From Clostridia bacterium (GTDB lineage Bacteria; Bacillota; Clostridia; Oscillospirales; Ruminococcaceae): a DNA stretch of 9,283 bases. The position numbers and the translations under genes were made by a program. How positions within the stretch are numbered: position 1 is the first letter of the stretch; every line of letters starts with the position of its first letter. Of the stretch, positions 5,284 to 9,283 are shown in pieces. The notes under the pieces were generated by a model, which searched no databases, was not told the origin of the DNA, and was given only the letters and a program-made list of their open reading frames with translations. Location of the stretch: assembly GCA_026000865.1 (NCBI GenBank), contig BNZF01000052.1:1-9283 (forward strand). The letters are read 5' to 3'.

Positions 5284-6621
5284 ATGATTAAAAAATTACG
5301 AATACGTTTTTTATTAGTAAATATGTCATTATTACTGCTTACAATGTTGGGAGTATTTAGTGGTATTTTTGTAATAATGTACCATTCTGAAATTGCACAA
5401 TCTGAGGGAATAATCGAGCACGCTTTTGTAATGCACGAAAGCGATTTGAATAACAATAATCATAACGATTTTTTTATTATTCCCAATATAAGTACTAGCG
5501 GTGAATCAACTCCTTTTGGCATAAAAAAGCCTGATTGGGAAAAATCAGAAGCGTTTCGGTTTGAGGCTTCTAGTCAAACTGGACAAAAATCTTTGCGTGG
5601 CGATACGATTTTTTTAAAATTAGATTCAAATTATAAAGTTTTTTATACTGAATATCAATTTTCTGAATTGGGTGCAGTCGATAAAGTAACTGTTGAAATT
5701 GCGGCAAACAAAATATTTGAGAGCGATAATGCAGCCCAAACAGGCATTGTTGAATATGACGGTGAAAAATTTAGATATAAATATGAAAAAATTGAAGACT
5801 ATTATGCTGTTGTGTTGTTAAACAGAGCGAATGAAATTTCTGTTGTTAAACGTCTTATATCAACGCTTTGGGGAATAGGTGCTGCGTTATTGGTAGTACT
5901 TCTCACGCTTAGTTTCTTTCTTTCAAAATGGCTTGTTGCACCTACTGCACAGGCGTATACTTCGCAAACGCGTTTTGTTTCAGACGCCGCACATGAACTG
6001 AAAACACCGCTAACAGTAATCGCGACTAATATCGAAGCAGTACTCTCAAACCCAAATGATACCGTTGAGGAACAGAAAAAATGGCTAGTTTGTGTGCGTG
6101 ATGAGGCAATGCGGATGTCAAAACTCACCAATGAACTATTAAAACTCACAAAAGGGCAGGCTAACAAGTCAATACACACAGAATTTAATTTATCAGATGT
6201 TGTAAATGATATTTGTATTAATTTTGAAGTTTTAATCTTTGAAAAAAACAAAACCCTTGAAACGAATATAAAAGAAAATGTCTATATTAATGGTAATTTA
6301 GATAGCATAAAGCAACTTGTCACGATTTTAGTGGACAATGCCATAAAATATAGCACAGATTATGCCATACTTGGTGTCATTTTGAAGAGCAACAAAAAAG
6401 TTGAATTGGTAATTAGCAATACAGGTTCAGAAATTCCGCAAGAAGATATTCCGCATATTTTTGACAGATTTTACAGAGTCGATTCCTCTCGAACCAAGTC
6501 CACAGGCGGTTTTGGGCTAGGTTTAAGCATTGCAAAAAACATTGCTGATGAACATAATGCGAAAATTTATTGCAAATCGTTAAATAATTCTACTAGTTTT
6601 ATTGTAGAATTTATCAAATAG
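5284..6621 (+). CDS. Sensor histidine kinase (orphan, no adjacent regulator)
   Basis: This is a membrane sensor that would autophosphorylate on His and pass the phosphate to a response regulator. There are two membrane segments (about 9-33 and 192-213) around an extracytoplasmic sensor of about 155 residues with no recognised fold. A short linker with little HAMP-like sequence leads to the H-box FVSDAAHELKTPL, His237 being the phosphorylated residue. The ATPase domain has the N-box LVTILVDNAIKYS (Asn352), a G1-like VISNTGSEIP in which Asn replaces the usual Asp, the F-box IFDRFYRVD and the G2 box GFGLGLSIA (409-417). At 445 residues the protein is full length. The start at 5284 follows AGAGAG at a normal distance. 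Kinases of this type usually sit directly after a regulator gene, but the 1.1 kb upstream codes for nothing and the next gene is unrelated. Its partner must be elsewhere, or was lost when the repeats accumulated. Confidence 0.93.
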   Translation: MIKKLRIRFLLVNMSLLLLTMLGVFSGIFVIMYHSEIAQSEGIIEHAFVMHESDLNNNNHNDFFIIPNISTSGESTPFGIKKPDWEKSEAFRFEASSQTGQKSLRGDTIFLKLDSNYKVFYTEYQFSELGAVDKVTVEIAANKIFESDNAAQTGIVEYDGEKFRYKYEKIEDYYAVVLLNRANEISVVKRLISTLWGIGAALLVVLLTLSFFLSKWLVAPTAQAYTSQTRFVSDAAHELKTPLTVIATNIEAVLSNPNDTVEEQKKWLVCVRDEAMRMSKLTNELLKLTKGQANKSIHTEFNLSDVVNDICINFEVLIFEKNKTLETNIKENVYINGNLDSIKQLVTILVDNAIKYSTDYAILGVILKSNKKVELVISNTGSEIPQEDIPHIFDRFYRVDSSRTKSTGGFGLGLSIAKNIADEHNAKIYCKSLNNSTSFIVEFIK

Positions 6622-6623
6622 TA

Positions 6624-6652
6624 TTGACTTATTTTTCTTTTTTAGTTAAAAT
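6624..6652 (+). promoter_or_regulatory. Putative sigma-A promoter after the kinase gene
   Basis: TTGACT at 6624-6629 and TAAAAT at 6647-6652 are separated by exactly 17 bases, starting three bases after the kinase stop. It would transcribe the octanucleotide-repeat ORF and possibly the ComFB gene. Confidence 0.45.
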
Positions 6653-6694
6653 TGTATATATCATGAGTTGGCTTATTATAAATAGGAGTTGGTG

Positions 6695-6766
6695 ATGTTG
6701 CTTGCACTCTTTCAACTGGGCAACTGGGCAACTGTGCAACTGGGCAACTGGGCAACTGAGTTTTAG
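6695..6766 (+). CDS. Candidate 23-aa peptide made of an octapeptide repeat
   Basis: AGGAG at 6684-6688 is six bases before ATG 6695, an ideal ribosome binding site, and a promoter-like sequence lies about 43 bp further upstream. The ORF ends with TAG at 6764-6766. After MLLALF it reads QLGNWATV and QLGNWATE, because six 8-bp DNA repeats equal two octapeptides. Gain or loss of one DNA unit would shift the frame. The function is unknown, and the ORF may be an accident of repeat DNA next to a promoter; the combination of promoter, Shine-Dalgarno and start is the only support. Confidence 0.3.
   Translation: MLLALFQLGNWATVQLGNWATEF
6713..6760. repeat. Tandem octanucleotide repeat, six units
   Basis: The unit CAACTGGG is repeated six times without gaps. 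The first, second, fourth and fifth units are exact; the third (CAACTGTG) and sixth (CAACTGAG) each differ at one base. It is a simple-sequence tract liable to slippage. Confidence 0.95.
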
Positions 6767-7057
6767 AATGAGTTTAATAAAATAAGGGTCAAAATTAGAA
6801 ATAATTTTTTTCTCAAAATCTATTTCTATTCAAAGAGCGATTTTGCTTACCAGCATAAATTTCTCGAATATGGCTTTATATTATGATTTGGAGCACGGGC
6901 AAGCCGTGCTTATGCACCGTGTGGATACAATCTTGATTGTATCAAAAGCCGTGCCGAAAATTGTATATGCAATTATGCCCATTTGATGAGAAAAATCGAC
7001 ATCGCTGTTAGCTAATTTTGTAAAGAACCAATAAAATAATTATACATGGAGGTTGTT
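6767..7057. other. Gene-free stretch with clustered inverted repeats
   Basis: No supportable ORF. It contains TAGAAATA/TATTTCTA arms 17 bases apart around 6796-6828, and at 6892-6954 a cluster of hairpins: AGCACGG/CCGTGCT (6892-6898 with 6904-6910), GATACAAT/ATTGTATC (6924-6931 with 6936-6943), and a second CCGTGC at 6949-6954 that could pair with the first GCACGG instead. There is no T-tract and no recognised riboswitch class. It could be a processed leader for the ComFB gene or another small repeat element. Confidence 0.5.
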
Positions 7058-7336
7058 ATGATTGTAAATGTAAATGAACAAATCGTTGACAATGTACTGA
7101 AAGATAAAAAAGTAATTTATCCTGATGTTTGTTTTTGTGATACTTGTACCGATGATATGAAAGCCCTAGCGTTAAATAAATTACATCCAAAATATGTTTC
7201 CACAACAAAAGGTGAATTATTTTCACGTACCGCTAACATAATGCAACAACAAAATAAAACTGACACTGATATAGCTGTAATACAAGCAATAGAATATGTA
7301 AGTCAACACCCTCGTCACAAAGGCGGATGGAATTGA
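7058..7336 (+). CDS. ComFB-family protein
   Basis: This 92-residue cytoplasmic protein matches the late-competence ComFB family: an N-terminal NEQIVDNVL helix, then YPDVCFCDTC with Cys25, Cys27 and Cys30 in the position of the family's metal-binding cysteines, then DDMKALALNKLHPKYVST and KGE. In Bacillus subtilis comFB lies between comFA and comFC and its role there is unclear; some cyanobacterial relatives bind cyclic dinucleotides. Here the gene stands alone, with no comFA or comFC. The start at 7058 is chosen over ATG 7046 because the earlier ATG is part of the GGAGG (7048-7052) that acts as ribosome binding site five bases upstream. The C-terminal HPRHKGGWN is polar. Given the orphan kinase nearby, a signalling role is imaginable but unsupported. 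Confidence 0.85.
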   Translation: MIVNVNEQIVDNVLKDKKVIYPDVCFCDTCTDDMKALALNKLHPKYVSTTKGELFSRTANIMQQQNKTDTDIAVIQAIEYVSQHPRHKGGWN

Positions 7337-7662
7337 TTTAGTTAATAGGTAGATTTGGTATACACATAACATGTGACTTTTTTGCGGTGTAGTCTAACTT
7401 AATTTTTAGTTTAACTTCGCCTTGTCAAAGCAGTCATGCAACTATTGATAGTTAAAAGTTAATAAGTGTGGTATCCGCTTCGCGGACATATCGGTTTTCG
7501 TGATTTTATAAATTATAATTATAGTATAATTTTACATTACTATATTATATGTTTTGCGGTTTTATATAATTTTTGTTTGTGATTTTTATTAGACCTGTTC
7601 TAAAACCGCATTCCATAAATAGTTTAACTTGTAAATATTGAGGTAGTTCTCTTTAAAAAAAT
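7337..7662. other. Gene-free A+T-rich stretch
   Basis: No ORF with a ribosome binding site was found. It contains heptad-like agttaa/agttaat words near 7447-7463, as also seen at 4874-4893, a small TCCGC-TTC-GCGGA hairpin at 7474-7486, and a very A+T-rich run at about 7505-7585. Confidence 0.5.
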
Positions 7663-7762
7663 GGGTGTCGGTACTGTAACAGTCTACTGGACTAAGCAGA
7701 CTGCCCCGCCTGTCTTAAAAAGTGGGGCTTCGCCCCACACCCGTCTTTATTTATTTTTTTTA
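7663..7762 (+). ncRNA. Possible structured RNA ending in a terminator-like hairpin
   Basis: Outer arms GGGTGT (7663-7668) and ACACCC (7737-7742) enclose a CAGTCT/AGACTG hairpin (7680-7685 with 7698-7703). The 3' part has a perfect GTGGGGC-TTC-GCCCCAC stem (7722-7738), followed after about 15 bases by a run of T. The GCCCC at 7703-7707 could pair with GGGGC at 7724-7728 and prevent the last hairpin, so two exclusive folds are possible. No known RNA family was recognised and the nearest downstream gene is about 460 bp away. It may only be a read-through terminator or a hairpin repeat. Confidence 0.3.
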
Positions 7763-7796
7763 ACGTTATAGTAATACAAAAAAAGATAGGTTATTA

Positions 7797-7967
7797 ATGC
7801 GATTCCCCCTTTAAAATTTGCAATAGAACTGAACTCCTAAAACTTATTTTTTATAGTTTTTGTAAGTAAGGGGGGTGCGGGTATACCCCCGATAAGCGGC
7901 AGAGCCCGCAACCCTGTTGAAATATTTATACTATGTAAAAAAATAGGTTTTAAAAGGTGATTCGCAT
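7797..7967. mobile_element. MITE family copy B, 171 bp
   Basis: Homologous to copy A from end to end, with small indels (about eight bases near 7833, one near 7900 and six near 7936). The left end is slightly decayed (ATGCGATTCCCC); the right end GTGATTCGCAT is intact. The direct repeat TATTA flanks it at 7792-7796 and 7968-7972, again a 5-bp target duplication. The central stem is GGGGGT...ACCCCC instead of GGGGGCGG...CCGCCCCC, so pairing is kept with different bases. It inserted between the possible RNA and the acyl carrier protein operon. Confidence 0.8.
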
Positions 7968-8050
7968 TATTAAGTTTTAGAATAAGTCTAGTAAATAGTA
8001 TAATTGGATGTTACGCATTAAAGATTGTAATCGTTTGTTCACGTTTTACA

Positions 8051-8091
8051 AGTTTACATGTAAATACATAGTATGCTATGTACTTTAAACT
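8051..8091. other. Nested palindromes upstream of the acp-maf operon
   Basis: TTTACATGTAAA at 8053-8064 is a perfect 12-bp palindrome. TACATAG/CTATGTA (8065-8071 with 8076-8082) follow at once with a four-base loop, and AGTTTA/TAAACT (8051-8056 with 8086-8091) close the whole. It could be an operator for a dimeric regulator or the remains of an element; it lies about 45 bp before the putative promoter at 8137. Confidence 0.5.
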
Positions 8092-8106
8092 ATAAATTTT
8101 CCAAAA

Positions 8107-8165
8107 GGGTATATACTCGGTAATCGGGACGTGTATTTGCAACCCTGTTGTACTATTTATATTAT
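8107..8165 (+). mobile_element. Decayed right-half relative of the MITE family (copy C)
   Basis: The interval aligns with the middle and right part of copies A and B: gggtata, then an equivalent of cccccgataagcgg, then GCAACCCTGTTG (8139-8150, exact to copy B) and a variant of atatttatactatg. The right terminal repeat and the left half are not recognisable, so it is a relic or a distant cousin. Confidence 0.5.
8137..8165 (+). promoter_or_regulatory. Putative promoter for the acp-maf operon, inside MITE relic
   Basis: TTGCAA at 8137-8142 and TATTAT at 8160-8165 are 17 bases apart, predicting transcription start near 8172 and a leader of about 50 bases. Both hexamers lie within the MITE-like relic. 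Copies A and B have TACTAT at the matching -10 position. Confidence 0.45.
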
Positions 8166-8223
8166 ACTCCAAATGTCACCCTAAAAAAAAGCCACAAATA
8201 ATTATGAGTTTTAGGATAATTAA

Positions 8224-8463
8224 ATGAATAAAATTGAAATTTTTAACAAGCTAAATGAAGTTTTTCAAGATGTTTTTGACGATGACAGCATTATCGTCAC
8301 TGAAAAAACCACCGCGAAAGATATTGAAGACTGGGACAGTCTTGAACATATAAATCTTATCGCTGCTGTTGAAAAAGAATTTAAAATTAGTTTTACAATG
8401 GGGCAAGTTTCAACAATGAAAAACGTTGGCGAAATGGTTTCAATTATTGAGGAAAAAGCATGA
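8224..8463 (+). CDS. Acyl carrier protein (specialised type)
   Basis: This 79-residue acidic protein carries an acyl or aminoacyl group on a 4'-phosphopantetheine arm. The attachment site is the Ser in DWDSLEHI (Ser39), in the usual D-S-L context at the start of helix 2, and the length is normal. The motif W-D-S-L-E-H-I-N-L and the later FTMGQVSTMKNVGEMVSII resemble carrier proteins of surface-polysaccharide, FkbH-type or nonribosomal systems more than the fatty-acid AcpP, whose site is usually GADSLD; that distinction is from memory. AGGA at 8213-8216 is seven bases before ATG 8224. The stop overlaps the start of maf (ATGA at 8460-8463), so the two are translationally coupled, though no biochemical link is known. 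No acyl-loading enzyme is visible in the window. Confidence 0.9.
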   Translation: MNKIEIFNKLNEVFQDVFDDDSIIVTEKTTAKDIEDWDSLEHINLIAAVEKEFKISFTMGQVSTMKNVGEMVSIIEEKA

Positions 8464-9026
8464 TTATCCTTGCTTCTGCCTCACCTCGCAGGCAAGAGTT
8501 ATTAAAACTTATCACAGAGGATTTTATTGTTTTGCCCGCTGATATTGACGAAATTATTCCGCCTGAACTGTTAAGTAAACTGGCGACCGAGGACGTGCCT
8601 GAGTTTTTCGCAGTCCAAAAAGCTTTGCATATTTTAAGAAAACATTCGCAAGAATATTCGCACTTGACTGTGATTGGTGCGGATACTATTGTCGTTATTA
8701 ACGGTGAAATACTCGGCAAGCCAAAAGACATTACTGACGCAAAGCGGATGTTGAACTTGCTTAGTGGTAAAACTCATACTGTTATAACAGGTGTTGCGAT
8801 TACTGTCAATGGTCGAGTAAGCTCTTTCAGCGAGACTGCCTATTGTACTTTTTATCCGCTGACCGAAAATGAAATAGACGAATATATCGCGACTGGTGAA
8901 CCTCTTGACAAAGCAGGTGCATATGGTATTCAAGGCAAAGGTGCATTATTGATAAAATCTATTGAAGGTGACTATTATAGTATTATGGGTTTGCCTGTTG
9001 CAAGAATTAGTAGGTTGTTAAAGTAG
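8460..9026 (+). CDS. maf: Maf-family nucleoside triphosphate pyrophosphatase
   Basis: This cytoplasmic enzyme hydrolyses non-canonical or excess nucleoside triphosphates (dTTP/UTP type, YhdE-like, or m7GTP type) to the monophosphate and pyrophosphate. It is also linked to septum formation when overproduced in Bacillus. The 188-residue length is typical. Motifs seen in order are SASPRR (6-11), GADTIV with the essential Asp75, GKP (86-88), SGKTHTVITGV (102-112), DKAGAYGIQG (150-159) and GDYYSIMGLPV (170-180). DKAGAYGIQG with Gln158 fits the dTTP/UTP subtype better than the m7GTP one, by recollection. The start overlaps the acp stop by four bases (ATGA), and no other Shine-Dalgarno is needed. 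It appears intact and under normal constraint, unlike the broken genes at the left of the window. Confidence 0.95.
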   Translation: MIILASASPRRQELLKLITEDFIVLPADIDEIIPPELLSKLATEDVPEFFAVQKALHILRKHSQEYSHLTVIGADTIVVINGEILGKPKDITDAKRMLNLLSGKTHTVITGVAITVNGRVSSFSETAYCTFYPLTENEIDEYIATGEPLDKAGAYGIQGKGALLIKSIEGDYYSIMGLPVARISRLLK

Positions 9027-9101
9027 GTATCATCAGAGAGTTAGCAGGTAGCTTTGGCATGCATTTTCACGACATAATTTTACTGAATTGTTAGCTTAAC
9101 T

Positions 9102-9120
9102 CCGCGTTTTGCGGGTTTAT
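9102..9120 (+). terminator. Weak terminator candidate after maf
   Basis: CCGC-GTTTT-GCGG (9102-9114) followed by GTTTAT. The stem is only four base pairs, so termination here is uncertain. Confidence 0.3.
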
Positions 9121-9132
9121 AATAAAATAATG

Positions 9133-9186
9133 GTTGCAAATCATTTATGCTAAAAAAGTCGCAGGGGTTTTTAAAAAGTGCAATGA
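9133..9186. repeat. 54-bp direct repeat, copy 1
   Basis: Identical to 9230-9283 except for one base (GCAGGGG versus GCAAGGG). Each copy contains GTTGCAAATC, GTCGCARGGG and GTGCAATGA. The 43-bp spacer repeats the middle and last words (GTCGCAAGGG at 9193, GTGCAC at 9213), so the whole is a degenerate array of GT(Y)GCA words. Confidence 0.9.
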
Positions 9187-9229
9187 TTAAAAGTCGCAAG
9201 GGCAAATATGAAGTGCACAAAATAAAAAA

Positions 9230-9283
9230 GTTGCAAATCATTTATGCTAAAAAAGTCGCAAGGGTTTTTAAAAAGTGCAATGA
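9230..9283. repeat. 54-bp direct repeat, copy 2 (reaches window end)
   Basis: Second copy of 9133-9186, offset 97. It runs exactly to the window edge, so the array probably continues. There is no ORF in it. Repeat and spacer are not constant-length units, which rules against a CRISPR array. Confidence 0.9.

Noticed and set aside
7046..7057. ATG 7046 as start of the ComFB-family protein
   Set aside because: This ATG overlaps the GGAGG that serves ATG 7058, and the four extra codons are not part of the family.
7515..7550. Extra copy of the 119-bp element's TATAGTAATT ends
   Set aside because: Only 8-9 matching bases in very A+T-rich DNA with no paired partner.
9133..9283. CRISPR array
   Set aside because: Only two long copies, a spacer that itself resembles the repeat, and no cas gene in the window.

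Overview
The window looks like a piece of a low-GC Gram-positive chromosome, probably class Clostridia (Oscillospiraceae/Ruminococcus-like is a guess). The basis is A+T-rich sequence, AGGAG-type ribosome binding sites, Clostridia-style lipoproteins, and the ComFB and Maf family members present. Every supportable gene is on the + strand. No tRNA, rRNA or CRISPR array was seen. All family assignments are from motif recognition by eye; no search was run.

Region 1 (1-1277) starts with the last codons of an IS5-type transposase. It abuts the tail of a lost lipoprotein gene and a 59-codon gene. The same pair, lipoprotein tail plus 58-codon gene, recurs intact at 433-1219, so a 238-bp direct repeat (offset 808) brackets a complete lipoprotein gene. 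A 15-codon signal-peptide-like stub follows.

Region 2 (1311-4164) holds cell-surface genes, two of them broken. A putative SGNH-hydrolase-like gene has an in-frame stop and a lost C-terminus. A secreted Amidase_6 gene has a frameshift just after its signal peptide. A second, Thr-rich lipoprotein is intact.

Region 3 (4120-5283) has no genes but much repeat structure: a ~119-bp inverted-repeat element inserted just after the second lipoprotein, a tandem duplication of that gene's tail together with the element's left part, a GC-rich hairpin, and a 355-bp interval with perfect 19-bp inverted ends that encloses a 182-bp miniature transposable element (MITE copy A).

Region 4 (5284-7336) encodes a sensor histidine kinase with no response regulator beside it, then a promoter-like sequence and a 23-codon ORF built on an octanucleotide repeat, a hairpin-rich gap, and a free-standing ComFB-family protein.

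Region 5 (7337-9283) holds a possible structured RNA, MITE copy B (same family as A, each with a 5-bp target duplication), and a decayed third relative that seems to supply promoter-like sequence to a two-gene overlapping operon: a specialised acyl carrier protein and Maf nucleotide pyrophosphatase. The window ends in a 54-bp direct repeat array that runs off the edge.

Taken together this reads as an accessory, decaying surface-protein region bordered by ordinary genes and colonised by small non-autonomous elements. The least explained items are the duplicated lipoprotein/58-59-aa cassette, the MITE family with its re-paired central hairpin, and the terminal repeat array.
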